NCBI RefSeq assembly: GCF_024171995.1
Contig: NZ_JAMTCT010000001.1
Location: forward strand, 62,001-126,000
DNA from: Promicromonospora umidemergens
Lineage (GTDB): Bacteria; Actinomycetota; Actinomycetes; Actinomycetales; Cellulomonadaceae
Direction of reading: 5' to 3'
Length of the DNA: 64,000 nucleotides
A program made the translations under genes and the position numbers. Of this stretch, positions 16,401-24,184 are shown piece by piece. A model generated the notes under the pieces. It searched no databases, was not told the DNA's origin, and was given only the letters and a program-made list of their open reading frames with translations. Numbering within the stretch: the first letter of the stretch is position 1; the number at the start of each line of letters is the position of its first letter.

Positions 16401-17135
16401 CGGAACAACCTCGAGGCGGCCGAGGAGATCGTGCGGCAGCTCCGCCTGCGCGACATCGGCGGCATCATCGTCATCGACTTCATCGACATGGTGCTCGAGT
16501 CCAACCGTGACCTGGTGCTGCGCCGTCTGGTCGAGTGCCTCGGCCGGGACCGCACCAAGCACCAGGTGGCGGAGGTGACGTCGCTCGGTCTGGTCCAGAT
16601 GACGCGCAAGCGTGTCGGCCAGGGCCTCGTCGAGGCGTTCTCCGAGACGTGCGAGCACTGCAAGGGCCGCGGGTTCATCGTGCACGAGGAGCCCATCGAG
16701 AAGTCGGGCAACGGCACGGCCTCCGCCGCTGCGGCGGCGTCGTCCGACGAGGGCGCGCGCTCCGCACGGTCGCGCCGCAAGCGCGGCAAGGACAAGGTGG
16801 CTCCGGTGGCGGAGCAGGCAGCGCCGATCGCCAGCCTGCCAGAGGAGCGGTCCGAGGCCCGCGAGGCCGTCAAGGCCACGCTCGCAACGATCGCCGCTGC
16901 CGCACAGCACGCGCACGAGCCGAAGGACCCCTCCCAGGAGGGGCCGGTCACGCTGGACCAGATCCAGCTCCCGACCGCAGGCCTGGCCTCCTCGTCGACG
17001 TCGGTGAGCTCCAGCTCACCCGACTCGCCCGACTCGCCCGCGTACGCCGCGCAGGCGGCGAGCGAGACGCCGGAGGGGGGCTCCGGCACTGGGCAGCCGG
17101 AGCCGCCCAAAGGAGCCGGCGACGAGGTCGCCTGA
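13419..17135 (+). CDS. rne: Ribonuclease E/G
   Basis: 1238 residues. The first ~650 residues are disordered, rich in Pro/Ala/Glu with KRPRRR and RRRRRRGGRG basic patches and acidic runs, as in actinobacterial RNase E. The catalytic core follows: S1 domain (NVYLGRVQNVLPSMEAAFID), RNase H-like and DNase I-like parts with acidic metal residues (MTVVDVNTGKF, IIVIDFIDMV), and the zinc-link CEHC. It cuts single-stranded RNA in mRNA decay and rRNA/tRNA processing. GTG 13419 has AGGAG 8 nt upstream; an in-frame start at 13386 lacks one. The tail EQKKGFWARLFGL is encoded in the next frame directly at the stop (17134-17175). Upstream, 13120-13418 holds only the leader. Confidence 0.93.
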   Translation: MTPSSTTGSTIGSQDDHDAPEANAQVTTGGEAPADPTPAKRPRRRATRAVVSTASVEPIVVGSSDVSETPADAHPVTTGGTAVVATSATAEPAAKRPRRRAVRGVSSPTAPAPAPAEPTAAEPVVAEPAAEAEPVPNETEITAETAPVAEPETPETAVAPEPEAAVVQPVEELAPTGIVLPEPVATPADAPAHEIASLDDIVLPGGPATEPEKTAPKRRSRKKVEPVAEPVAETAPKRARSRRKPVADEPVGEPMAGTVPVEDAPVAEAPVEQAPAAEAPVESAPRARARRSRRPASEPNPAPAAEVPAVQTPAVPAPAAEAPAVQTPAAEAPAQPVVSPVGTASGTRAPRLATTALLFQAPDESAARRSRRAQAPAGPPRAQDLTPQFARPVARPVESAPEAPAPRAAEPVAERPAEARTEAATESRPEPQAEAEAPAEPRARRSGSRRAVRRTGPSAEPAVRLEAQDVTQSAQAEPAPDAAAETPVRAESAAEFVAAELSEDDAAAVDEVGAIEEELAAEGVALEELAPADFEEYDDDDEVRPSRRRRRRGGRGRRGGRANRSDDGDDSADEEQDDDAEDDAQSSAEDENDQDSAQDTGDGDGEDEGGSRRRRRRRRGTRGERAEAAAGRSGRSDEVTALKGSTRLEAKRQRRREGRDHGRRRQIITEAEFLARRESVQRSMIVREKDGRTQIAVLEDGVLVEHYVSQQSQASMAGNVYLGRVQNVLPSMEAAFIDVGKGRNAVLYAGEVNWDAAGLEGQPRRIEQALKSGDSVLVQVTKDPIGHKGARLTSQVTLAGRYLVFVPGGGMTGISRKLPDTERSRLKKILREVVPEGAGVIVRTAAEGASEDELRADVDRLQGQWEAIQVKSKKASAPALLQGEPDMAIRVVRDIFNDDFSSLVVQGSGAWDEIAAYVEELAPDLRERVSKWAENTDVFHVHRVDEQLAKGMDRKVWLPSGGSLVIDRTEAMTVVDVNTGKFTGVGGTLEETVTRNNLEAAEEIVRQLRLRDIGGIIVIDFIDMVLESNRDLVLRRLVECLGRDRTKHQVAEVTSLGLVQMTRKRVGQGLVEAFSETCEHCKGRGFIVHEEPIEKSGNGTASAAAAASSDEGARSARSRRKRGKDKVAPVAEQAAPIASLPEERSEAREAVKATLATIAAAAQHAHEPKDPSQEGPVTLDQIQLPTAGLASSSTSVSSSSPDSPDSPAYAAQAASETPEGGSGTGQPEPPKGAGDEVA

Positions 17136-17187
17136 GCAGAAGAAGGGATTCTGGGCGAGGCTGTTCGGCCTCTGACCTGATCCGCAC

Positions 17188-17224
17188 GAGGGTCGCCACC
17201 GCAAGGTGGCGGCCCTCGTTTTTC
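17188..17224 (+). terminator. Intrinsic terminator after rne
   Basis: 13-bp stem GAGGGTCGCCACC (17188-17200) / GGTGGCGGCCCTC (17205-17217), one G-U pair, GCAA tetraloop, then GTTTTTC. A classical rho-independent terminator. Confidence 0.9.
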
Positions 17225-17276
17225 GTGCCCGGACGTCTTGGCCGGGAATCTCCCTTGCGGCTCGGCCATGTTCTGT

Positions 17277-17300
17277 GGTTCATTAGTGGAGTGATGAACC
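17277..17300 (+). promoter_or_regulatory. Operator-like palindrome before acyltransferase gene
   Basis: Arms GGTTCAT (17277-17283) and ATGAACC (17294-17300), with further partial symmetry inside (TAGT/AGTG). It lies ~36 bp upstream of the chosen start. A GntR- or MarR-type site is possible; no matching regulator is nearby. Confidence 0.45.
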
Positions 17301-17335
17301 GACGAAGCAACGAACCGCAAGACCTGGAGACCGAG

Positions 17336-18484
17336 ATGACTACGACCGTCGCACGGCCGGCCGCGATCCGGCTGGGGTACGTCGACAACCTGCGGGTCCT
17401 GCTGACCGTGCTGGTCCTGGCCCACCACAGCGCCCTGACCTACGGAGCGCTCCCGCTCTGGTACTGGACCGAGCCGAGCACCAGCCCCTCCGGCGTCGCG
17501 CTGATGCTGCTGGTGGTCGCGAACCAGCTCTATTTCATGGGCTTCTTCTTCATGCTCTCCGGTCTCTTCGTGCCGGGGTCCGTGGACCGCAAGGGCCCAG
17601 GCGCCTTCGCTCGGGACCGCTTGTTCCGGCTCGGGGTTCCGCTGGCGGCGTTCTGGCTGGTGGCGCGGCCGGTGCTGCACCTGCCGGAGTGGCCGGCGCG
17701 CAGCGCCGAGGGGGAGTCCCTGCTGCACTTCTGGTTCACCGTCGGCGACCCCGGACCGCTCTGGTTCGTCGAGGTGCTCCTGGTGATGTCGCTCGCGTAC
17801 GCCGCCTTCCGTGCCCTGCGCGCCCGGCTCGCCGCCCGCTCCGGCGTGGTCGACGCCGGGCAGCCGGTGGCAGCCGACGTCCGGCCCCGTCCGGTCCGCT
17901 TCCGGGCGATCGCGGGGCTCGTGGCCCTGCTGACGGTCGCGACGTTCCTCTGGCGGTTCCTGGTGCCGGCCGGGACCTACTGGCAGCTCGTCGGCCTGCC
18001 CTCCCCGGCGTACCTGCCGCAGTACGCGATCTTCTTCGTGGTCGCGCTGCTGGCCGCGCGCCGGGGGTGGCTCGCCGCGCTCACCGTGCGACAGGGCAGG
18101 GTTTCGCTGGTCGTGGCGCTCGTCGGCCTGGTCCTGGCGCTCGGCACCAGCGCACTCGCGACCGCGCCGGGGGCCGGCGTCCTTGCCCAGCTGGTCGCTT
18201 CCCTCGCCGAGAACGTCTTCGCCGTGAGCATGGTCCTGACGCTGCTGGTGCTGTTCCGGGAGCGGTTCGCCGGGCAGCCCGCGTGGGCGCGGACGGCCGC
18301 ACGAAACTCGTTCGCGGTGTACGTGATCCACCCGCTGGTGCTCGTCGGGGTCGCGATGCTGCTCGCGCCGCTGGTCGCACCGGCGGGCGTGAAGTTCCTG
18401 ATCCTGCTCACGCTCTCGGTGCCGCTGTGCTGGGGGTTCGCCCACCTGCTGCGGCGGATCCCAGGAGTGTCGCGGGTGCTGTAG
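17336..18484 (+). CDS. Acyltransferase 3 family membrane protein
   Basis: 382 residues with about ten membrane segments. The opening VDNLRVLLTVLVLAHHSALT carries the family-typical R-x(n)-H near the first helix. Later landmarks are FMGFFFMLSGLFVP and the C-terminal NSFAVYVIHPLVLVG. Members move acyl groups across the membrane onto sugars, lipids or cell-wall material; substrate is unknown. ATG 17336 is preferred because GGAG lies 6 nt before it; an earlier ATG at 17294 overlaps the palindrome and lacks a ribosome site. It is a single-gene unit between the rne terminator and a hairpin at 18490. Confidence 0.85.
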   Translation: MTTTVARPAAIRLGYVDNLRVLLTVLVLAHHSALTYGALPLWYWTEPSTSPSGVALMLLVVANQLYFMGFFFMLSGLFVPGSVDRKGPGAFARDRLFRLGVPLAAFWLVARPVLHLPEWPARSAEGESLLHFWFTVGDPGPLWFVEVLLVMSLAYAAFRALRARLAARSGVVDAGQPVAADVRPRPVRFRAIAGLVALLTVATFLWRFLVPAGTYWQLVGLPSPAYLPQYAIFFVVALLAARRGWLAALTVRQGRVSLVVALVGLVLALGTSALATAPGAGVLAQLVASLAENVFAVSMVLTLLVLFRERFAGQPAWARTAARNSFAVYVIHPLVLVGVAMLLAPLVAPAGVKFLILLTLSVPLCWGFAHLLRRIPGVSRVL

Positions 18485-18489
18485 GCGTC

Positions 18490-18518
18490 CGGCGCGCTCC
18501 GCTCCACGGAGCGCGCCG
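18490..18518. terminator. Hairpin between convergent genes
   Basis: Perfect 12-bp stem CGGCGCGCTCCG (18490-18501) / CGGAGCGCGCCG (18507-18518), 5-nt loop, located between the acyltransferase stop and the stop of the minus-strand hydrolase. Confidence 0.7.
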
Positions 18519-18539
18519 CCGCCCGGAGCGGGGCGGGTG

Positions 18540-19202
18540 TCAGCCTTGCGGGGAGAGCCGCGTGTAGAAGTTTCCGATGGTCCGCGAGAAGAGCTCCGGG
18601 AACTGCTGGTTCCACGGGTGCCCGGCGCGCGGGACGATGCGCAGCTCGGCGTTCGGCACAGCAGCGGCGATCTCGCGCGCCGCCGGGATGTTGGCCACGT
18701 CGCGGCTGCCGCACAGGACGAGGGTCGGTGCCGCGATGCTCGCGAGCCGTCCCCGGAAGTTCGCGTCCGCGACCACCTGGAGGGCGCCGAGCCACTGCGC
18801 CTTGGTCATGGCCATCCCCTGGGCGGTGCGCTCCGGGAGCATCCGGACCATCGTCCGTTGCACCGCCATGAGAGCGGGGTGCGGACGTACCTGGCTGCCC
18901 GAGAGCACCAGCGAGGCGACCCGGTCGGGAGCGTCGAGAGCGATCTGGGTGGCCGTCATGGCACCGAGCGAGAGGCCGCACACGTGCACTCGCTCGAGGC
19001 CGCGCTCGTCGAGCAGGTCGCGAAGCGCGTCGGCCGCACCCTCGATCGTGAACTCACCCGGCGTGGCCGCCCGGTCGAGACCGGGGATCTCGGGGGCCAG
19101 GCCGACGAACCCGGCCGGCAGTGCGCGCAGCTGCGCGTCCCACGGGTCGACGCCGGCACCCAGCCCGGGGAGGAAGAGCACTGTCTCGGCGTTGGTGGCC
19201 AT
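18540..19202 (-). CDS. Alpha/beta-fold hydrolase
   Basis: 220 residues. The oxyanion-hole region is VLFLPGLGAGVDPW. The nucleophile elbow is CGLSLGAMTA (Ser). The acid is likely Asp in CGSRDVANIP and the base His in RAGHPWNQQ. It resembles small esterases/3-oxoadipate enol-lactonase-like hydrolases, but no pathway gene is adjacent. ATG 19202 (MATNAET) is preferred to TTG 19211. It is divergent from tdk with 35 bp between the starts, so the two promoters must overlap. Confidence 0.82.
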   Translation of the reverse strand: MATNAETVLFLPGLGAGVDPWDAQLRALPAGFVGLAPEIPGLDRAATPGEFTIEGAADALRDLLDERGLERVHVCGLSLGAMTATQIALDAPDRVASLVLSGSQVRPHPALMAVQRTMVRMLPERTAQGMAMTKAQWLGALQVVADANFRGRLASIAAPTLVLCGSRDVANIPAAREIAAAVPNAELRIVPRAGHPWNQQFPELFSRTIGNFYTRLSPQG

Positions 19203-19237
19203 GTGCGGCAACCTAACGGAATGCTTGACTGGCAGCC

Positions 19238-19891
19238 ATGAAAGCCGGTCTGGGCGCTGGGCGCCTCGAAGTCATCGCAGGCCCCATGTTCGCGGGCAAG
19301 TCCGAGGAGCTGCTGCGGCGGGTGCGGCGCGCCAGGGTCGCCGGGCGCGGGGTGCTGGTGGTGAGCCACGCGCTGGACGCCCGGCGGGGCGTCGGCCGGG
19401 TGAGCTCGCACTCGGGGCAGGGCGTGCCGTCGCAGACGGTGTCGGACGCCGCAGACATCCCCGCCCTGCTCGAACCCGGCACGGGAGCCGGTCGGGGCGC
19501 CGGCGGGGGCACCAGCAGGGACGCCGGTGCCGGGACAGAGCTCGTCGCCATCGACGAGGCGCAGTTCTTCGGCGCCGGTCTCGTCCCCGTGGTCTCGGAC
19601 CTCGCGGGCCGCGGCCTCGTGGTGATCGTGGCGGGGCTGTCGGTCACGTTCGACGCGCAGCCCTTCGCGCCGCTGCCCGAGCTGATGGCACTCGCGGAGT
19701 CGGTGGAGAAGCTCACGGCCGTGTGCTCCGTGTGCGGAGCGGACGCCGCGTTCCACGTCCGGGTCGCCGGGGCGCCACCGGTGCCCGACGCCGGTGGTGC
19801 CGGTCCGGGTGGCGCGCTCGTCCCGGTCGCCGCACACGTGGGCGGGTCGGAGTCGTACGAGGCGCGCTGCCGGAGGCACAAGGACGCGTGA
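19238..19891 (+). CDS. tdk: Thymidine kinase
   Basis: 217 residues. Phosphorylates thymidine with ATP in nucleotide salvage. P-loop GPMFAGKSEELLRR is at residues ~15-28, Walker B AIDEAQFF at ~104-111, and the lasso/zinc region has CSVCG and the final CRRH (Cys-x2-Cys and Cys-x2-His). Two Gly/Ala-rich insertions distinguish it from typical TK1 proteins: residues ~80-100 (GTGAGRGAGGGTSRDAGAG) and ~180-195. The stop codon TGA lies inside the first bases of the 66-bp repeat at 19888, so the last codon context was set by that element. No clear Shine-Dalgarno. Confidence 0.92.
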   Translation: MKAGLGAGRLEVIAGPMFAGKSEELLRRVRRARVAGRGVLVVSHALDARRGVGRVSSHSGQGVPSQTVSDAADIPALLEPGTGAGRGAGGGTSRDAGAGTELVAIDEAQFFGAGLVPVVSDLAGRGLVVIVAGLSVTFDAQPFAPLPELMALAESVEKLTAVCSVCGADAAFHVRVAGAPPVPDAGGAGPGGALVPVAAHVGGSESYEARCRRHKDA

Positions 19892-19953
19892 TCGGCAAGA
19901 CGTCAGGTGATCGGCAACCCGGGCTGCCGATCACCTGACGTTCTACCGACCAC
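19888..19953. repeat. 66-bp palindromic repeat element (copy B)
   Basis: Same length and layout as the element inside cydC (7121-7186). The inner arms here are perfect over 17 bp (ACGTCAGGTGATCGGCA and its complement). The outer arm GTGATCGGCAAGACGTCAG pairs imperfectly with CTGACGTTCTACCGACCAC. It overlaps the tdk stop codon and could act as the tdk terminator. Confidence 0.85.
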
Positions 19954-19985
19954 CCAGGCCCCCTGCCCGCGACCTCGCCACGGGG

Positions 19986-21095
19986 TCAGACGTTGCGGAG
20001 CGACTTGTACTGCGGGCAGTCGAACGGGTCGCGTGCCGCGAGCCCCACCCGGTTCAGGTACTCGACGACGATCATGTACGACTGCGCCAGGCTCGTCTCG
20101 GTGTAGGGGATGTCGAGGTTCGCGCAGTGCTCCCGGACGATGGCGGCGGTCCGGATGAGGTGCGGCCGCGGCATGCTCGGGAACAGGTGGTGCTCGATCT
20201 GGAAGTTGAGCCCACCCATGAGGATGTTCATGAACCATCCGCCGCGGATGTTGCGTGAGGTCAGCACCTGCTTCGAGAGGAAGTCGAGCTTGCTGTCCGC
20301 TGGGATGATCGCCATGCCCTTGTGGTTCGGGGCGAACGACGCGCCCATGTAGACGCCGAAGACGGCCATCTGGACACCGAGGAACGCGAAGGCCATCCCG
20401 AGCGGCAGCACCATGAACAGGATCGCGATGTAGACGCTGAGGCGGACCGTGATGAGCACCAGCTCACGCACGCGGGCCCGCAGGGTCTCGGGCGTTCCCC
20501 GGAAGAGCGACTGGACCGACGTGATGTGCAGGTTCAGGCCCTCGAGCGTGAGCAGCGGGAAGAACAGCCAGCCCTGGTAGCGGTTGATCCACCGCTTGAG
20601 TCCGCGGTGCTGGCGGACGCCGTCCTCGGTGAACGCGATCGTGTCGTTCGCGATGTCCGGGTCCTTGTCGACCTTGTTCGGGTTCGCGTGGTGCCGGGTG
20701 TGCTTGTTCATCCACCACGAGTAGCTGATGCCGACCACCACGTTGGCGAGGAGGCGCCCCACGCGGTCGTTGCGGGGGCCGGACTCGAAGACCTGGCGGT
20801 GCGACGCCTCGTGAGCGACAAAGGCGAACTGCGTCAGCACCAGGCCGAGTGCGCCTGCCATGAGGAGCTGGAACCACGAGTCGCCCAGCAGGACGAACCC
20901 GGTGATGATCCCGCCGAGCGCGACGGTGAGCGCGGCGAGGGTCCAGGCGTAGTAGTGGTGAGCACGGTGGAGCAGGCCGGCGTCGCGCACGGTGCGTGCT
21001 AGCGACGAATAGGTGCTGGTCACCGGCTGCGCGTCGGGGTCGCGAGGTTTCGTCGGGCGGAAGCCTTCGCGGACGTTGGGGGCAGCTTGGGCCAT
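19986..21095 (-). CDS. Membrane fatty acid desaturase
   Basis: 369 residues. Three histidine boxes bind the di-iron centre: HEASHR, HTRHH and the third box QIEHHLFP, whose leading Gln is typical of front-end (delta-6/linoleoyl-type) desaturases. Two hydrophobic pairs (TLAALTVALGGIITGFVLLG; AILFMVLPLGMAFAFLGVQM) place it in the membrane. It introduces a double bond into acyl chains using O2 and reductase-supplied electrons; position of the bond is not predictable here. ATG 21095 has GAGG at good spacing; GTG 21107 does not. Two overlapping palindromes at 21172-21194 suggest repressor control. Confidence 0.93.
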   Translation of the reverse strand: MAQAAPNVREGFRPTKPRDPDAQPVTSTYSSLARTVRDAGLLHRAHHYYAWTLAALTVALGGIITGFVLLGDSWFQLLMAGALGLVLTQFAFVAHEASHRQVFESGPRNDRVGRLLANVVVGISYSWWMNKHTRHHANPNKVDKDPDIANDTIAFTEDGVRQHRGLKRWINRYQGWLFFPLLTLEGLNLHITSVQSLFRGTPETLRARVRELVLITVRLSVYIAILFMVLPLGMAFAFLGVQMAVFGVYMGASFAPNHKGMAIIPADSKLDFLSKQVLTSRNIRGGWFMNILMGGLNFQIEHHLFPSMPRPHLIRTAAIVREHCANLDIPYTETSLAQSYMIVVEYLNRVGLAARDPFDCPQYKSLRNV

Positions 21096-21171
21096 GGTGG
21101 TCCTCACATGCTCGGTTTCGACTTCTCAGCCGCGGATCGGACGATTTCGTCCATGGTGCAGATACCCCGAG

Positions 21172-21194
21172 CCTACGGGACCGTAGGTTACGGT
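21172..21194 (-). promoter_or_regulatory. Overlapping operator palindromes upstream of desaturase
   Basis: CCTACGG-GA-CCGTAGG (21172-21187) and ACCGTA-GGT-TACGGT (21180-21194) share their central half. On the minus strand the site covers TAACCT and TAGGCT, both usable -10 hexamers, ~80-100 bp before the start codon. The look is that of a TetR-family operator. Confidence 0.6.
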
Positions 21195-21259
21195 CGCGCG
21201 GGGCACATGTGGACGCCTCGCGAAGGGTTCTAGACGGTGCTTTGACCTGTTCTTGTCGT

Positions 21260-21859
21260 TCACTCCGCGACGTCTTCGATGAGCGGGACGAACCGGTACC
21301 CGCCGTGGTCGGTCGCGCGGGTCCTTCCGTCCGGCAGGCGCTCGATGAGCAGCAGCGTCGTCCGGATCGGGATGACCATGCGGCCGCCGTACCCGACCTG
21401 CTCCACCAGTGCGCGAGGGAGCGCGGGGGCCGCCGCCGACACGAGGATCCGGTCCCAGCCGTTCGGCCGAGGGTGACCGAGCACACCGGGCGTCGCCTGC
21501 TCGACGCTCGCCCACTGCATGCCGGTACGTCCGACGTTGGCAGCTCCCCAGCCGGCGAGCCGGTCGTCCCGCTCCACGCCCAGCACCGAACCGTGCGGTC
21601 CGACCAGGTAGGCGAGCAGTGCGGTGGTCCAGCCGGAGCCCGCGCCGACGTCGAGCACGCGCGCACCCAGCGGCACGCGCAGCAGGCGGAGCATGGCGGC
21701 TACCGTCGCGGGCTGCGACGACGTCTGCCCACGCCCGATCGGCAGCGGCCGGTCCTGGCGCGCGAGCGGCCGCTGCGACCGCGGCAGGAACTCACGACGG
21801 GGGACCGCGCGCATGGCACGTGCGATGTCGTCGTGCTCGGCTGCCAGATCAAAGACCAT
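21260..21859 (-). CDS. Protein-L-isoaspartate O-methyltransferase family protein
   Basis: About 199 residues. It has the PIMT signature PIGRGQTSSQPATVAAM, SAM motif I ARVLDVGAGSGWTTALLA, and a post-I acidic residue in VLGVERDD. Family members use SAM to methylate isoaspartyl residues so that aged proteins can be repaired. Motif II here reads GWDRILVSAAAP, where canonical PIMT has PYDRI; the C-terminal portion is short. So a true PIMT or a diverged relative remain options. ATG 21859 is preferred over GTG 21886, which lacks a ribosome site. Confidence 0.82.
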   Translation of the reverse strand: MVFDLAAEHDDIARAMRAVPRREFLPRSQRPLARQDRPLPIGRGQTSSQPATVAAMLRLLRVPLGARVLDVGAGSGWTTALLAYLVGPHGSVLGVERDDRLAGWGAANVGRTGMQWASVEQATPGVLGHPRPNGWDRILVSAAAPALPRALVEQVGYGGRMVIPIRTTLLLIERLPDGRTRATDHGGYRFVPLIEDVAE

Positions 21860-21877
21860 CGGATCACCCGGTTCCAG

Positions 21878-21915
21878 GGTAGGCACAGGCGTATCCAGGT
21901 CGCCAGGTGCCTACC
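21878..21915 (-). terminator. Hairpin downstream of BCCT transporter gene
   Basis: Arms GGTAGGCAC (21878-21886) and GTGCCTACC (21907-21915), with additional inner pairing GGCG/CGCC. It lies 28 bp beyond the BCCT stop codon on the minus strand and upstream of the PIMT start. Confidence 0.6.
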
Positions 21916-21942
21916 CCGGGCTCTCGTTCCGGGTGGGTCGGC

Positions 21943-23784
21943 TCAGCGGGAGCCGACGGGCTCCGGCTCCCCGGCGTCCGCCCCGGCGTCCGCCGTCGGG
22001 TCTGCCGGCCCGTTGGTGGGCACCTCGGCCTGCTCCGGCCGGTACCACTCGGTCAGCGCAGGGTCCTCGGAGTCCAGCCACGCGCCCGCGCCCTTGTCGG
22101 CGCCCTCGGTGCGCACGACGCCGACCACGAAGTCGTCGCCGTGCTCCTGGATGCCCGTCCGCACGCCCTGCACGATCGCCTCGCGGGCGTAGCGGCGGCG
22201 TAGCGTCAGCGGGTCGCGGGCCAGATCCTTTGCCCACGCGAACATCACGAGGATCACGATGAACGCGAACGGCAGCGCGGTGATGATGACGAGGCTCTGC
22301 AGGCCGTTCAGGGCGAGCGAGCCACCACCCACGAGCAGCACGCCCGCGATCGCGGCCAGCGCGAGGCCCCACACGACGGTGACCCAGGGGCTCGGCGTCG
22401 GGTTGCCGCGCTGGGACAGGCTCGCCATGACGATGGCCCCTGAGTCGGCGCTGGTCACGAAGAAGATGACGATGGAGATCATCGCGATCACCGACGTGAA
22501 CGTGCCGAACGGCAGCTCCCGCAGCAGGGCGAAGAGCATGTCCTGCGGTGACTCGGCGGAGCTGAGCGCTCCGTTCGCCTGCTCCACCCACATGGACGTG
22601 CCGCCAAGGACGGTGAACCACACGAGGCAGACGAGGCTCGGCGCCACGATGACGGTGGTGACGAACTCGCGCAGCGTGCGGCCACGGCTGATCTTGGCGA
22701 TGAACAAGCCGACGAACGGGGTCCAGGACACCCACCACGCCCAGTAGTACGTGGTCCACGAGTCCATGAACGGCTGGGCGTCCGGAGTGGTCACGGCGGT
22801 CTGCGCCATGAGGCGGAACGAGTCGCCGACGAACTCCATCAGCGTGCCCTGGAAGAGGTTGAGCAGGAACGCCGTGGGGCCGGCCACGAACACGAAGACG
22901 CCGAGCAGCGCGGCCACGACCATGTTGATGTTCGACAGGGCGCGGATCCCGCGTTTCACACCGGAGACGGCCGACACGATGAACGCCATGGACAGGATCG
23001 CGATGATCACGATGATCGCGCCGTTGCCGAGCGGGCCGATGCCGGAGACGATCTCCACGCCACGGCCGATCTGCAGCGCGCCGATGCCGAGTGTCACGGC
23101 GACGCCGAACAGCGTCACGATGATCGCGAAGGTGTCGATGACGGAGCCGACCCAACCCTTGGTCCGCTCGCCGAAGATCGGCTCGAGCAGTGAGGAGATC
23201 AGGGCGGGGCGACCCTTGCGGAACGACGCGTAGGCCACCGCGCCGCCGACCAGGGCGTAGTAGGCCCAGGCCATGGGGCCCCAGTGGAAGACGGTCTGCA
23301 CGATCGCGGCGTGCATCGCCTGGTTGGTGCCGGGTGCGAGGCCCTCGTAGGCGGGCGGCAGGTCCAGGAAGTACGTCATGGGTTCGTACGGGCCGAAGAA
23401 GAGCAGTCCCACGCCGATCCCGGCGGAGAACATCATCGCGAGCCACGAGCCGGTGCTGAACTCGGGCTTCTCGTTGTCCTGCCCGAGCCGGATGCCGCGG
23501 TAGCGCCCGTAGCCGAGCCACATCATGAAGATGAAGACGGTGATCGTGAGCAGACCGAACAGCCAGCCGAAGGACCCGGAGACCCAGCTCAGGCCCGCTG
23601 CCGAGGCCGAGGCCAGGCTCTCGGGCCACACGACACCCCAGGCGATGACGCCGGCGACGAGAACCGCGGCGAACACGAACACGCCCCAGTTGGTGCCGAA
23701 GTTGCTGCCGGTGCGTTCGACCCCCAGGCCGGGCAGCAGTGCGGGATGGTCGGTGGGTTTGCCGTTGTTCTTGCGGCTCGCCAT
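21943..23784 (-). CDS. BCCT-family transporter (betaine/choline/carnitine)
   Basis: 613 residues with twelve predicted membrane helices. Family motifs: MFSAGIGVGLLFFGPYEPM and the signature WTTYYWAWWVSWTPFVGLF followed by IAKISRGRT. It imports quaternary amines with Na+ or H+, usually for osmoprotection. The C-terminal ~90 residues are hydrophilic and acidic (WLDSEDPALTEWY, then Ala/Asp/Pro-rich), comparable to the regulatory tail of BetP. ATG 23784 follows AGAGGAA; longer N-terminal extensions lack one. Substrate choice (glycine betaine versus choline) cannot be read from the sequence. Confidence 0.93.
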   Translation of the reverse strand: MASRKNNGKPTDHPALLPGLGVERTGSNFGTNWGVFVFAAVLVAGVIAWGVVWPESLASASAAGLSWVSGSFGWLFGLLTITVFIFMMWLGYGRYRGIRLGQDNEKPEFSTGSWLAMMFSAGIGVGLLFFGPYEPMTYFLDLPPAYEGLAPGTNQAMHAAIVQTVFHWGPMAWAYYALVGGAVAYASFRKGRPALISSLLEPIFGERTKGWVGSVIDTFAIIVTLFGVAVTLGIGALQIGRGVEIVSGIGPLGNGAIIVIIAILSMAFIVSAVSGVKRGIRALSNINMVVAALLGVFVFVAGPTAFLLNLFQGTLMEFVGDSFRLMAQTAVTTPDAQPFMDSWTTYYWAWWVSWTPFVGLFIAKISRGRTLREFVTTVIVAPSLVCLVWFTVLGGTSMWVEQANGALSSAESPQDMLFALLRELPFGTFTSVIAMISIVIFFVTSADSGAIVMASLSQRGNPTPSPWVTVVWGLALAAIAGVLLVGGGSLALNGLQSLVIITALPFAFIVILVMFAWAKDLARDPLTLRRRYAREAIVQGVRTGIQEHGDDFVVGVVRTEGADKGAGAWLDSEDPALTEWYRPEQAEVPTNGPADPTADAGADAGEPEPVGSR

Positions 23785-24184
23785 CGGAGGTTCCTCTCGG
23801 TGCGGCGAAGAATTCTCGGTCAAAAAACAGTCACGGACGTTACCAGGTGACGTGGTCAAAACTTTGTCCCGTCGCTATCTAATGAGCGATTCGGTATGTT
23901 TACGGTCGGAGAATTGGCTGCCTGACTGGGATGCAAGATCATTTCGAGGCGATCTGTGCGACCGGACACACGGGTGAGCGCGCAGCGAGGGTGGGCAAGG
24001 CCACGTGGCTACCGGTTTGAACCCGTCAGGTGCGTCGCGTAACCTAGTGCTTCGGTGTGCTGTCTGCGCACCCGTCCTGCGTGCCCATGGCGCATCGCAC
24101 TCGACCGCCGCGGCGGAGCGAGTCACAGCAAAGCCGGTGGATTCCGTCGTGCGCGCACGCCAAGACTAGAGAGATGAGCTGAAC
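23785..24184. other. Intergenic region between BCCT gene and rplU
   Basis: 400 bp without a gene. It holds the leaders of two divergent transcription units and the rplU promoter. I see no ORF with coding character. Confidence 0.6.
24017..24045 (+). promoter_or_regulatory. Sigma-70-type promoter for rplU-rpmA
   Basis: TTGAAC (24017-24022), 17-bp spacer, TAACCT (24040-24045). The predicted start is near 24052, leaving a ~130-nt leader before rplU. Confidence 0.7.

Noticed and set aside
13455-16916. 1153-codon open frame on the minus strand
   Set aside because: It is the antisense of the RNase E gene; its Arg/Leu-rich composition comes from GC-rich third positions and it has no domain.
16166-18445. 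759-codon open frame on the minus strand
   Set aside because: Antisense of rne and the acyltransferase; composition only.
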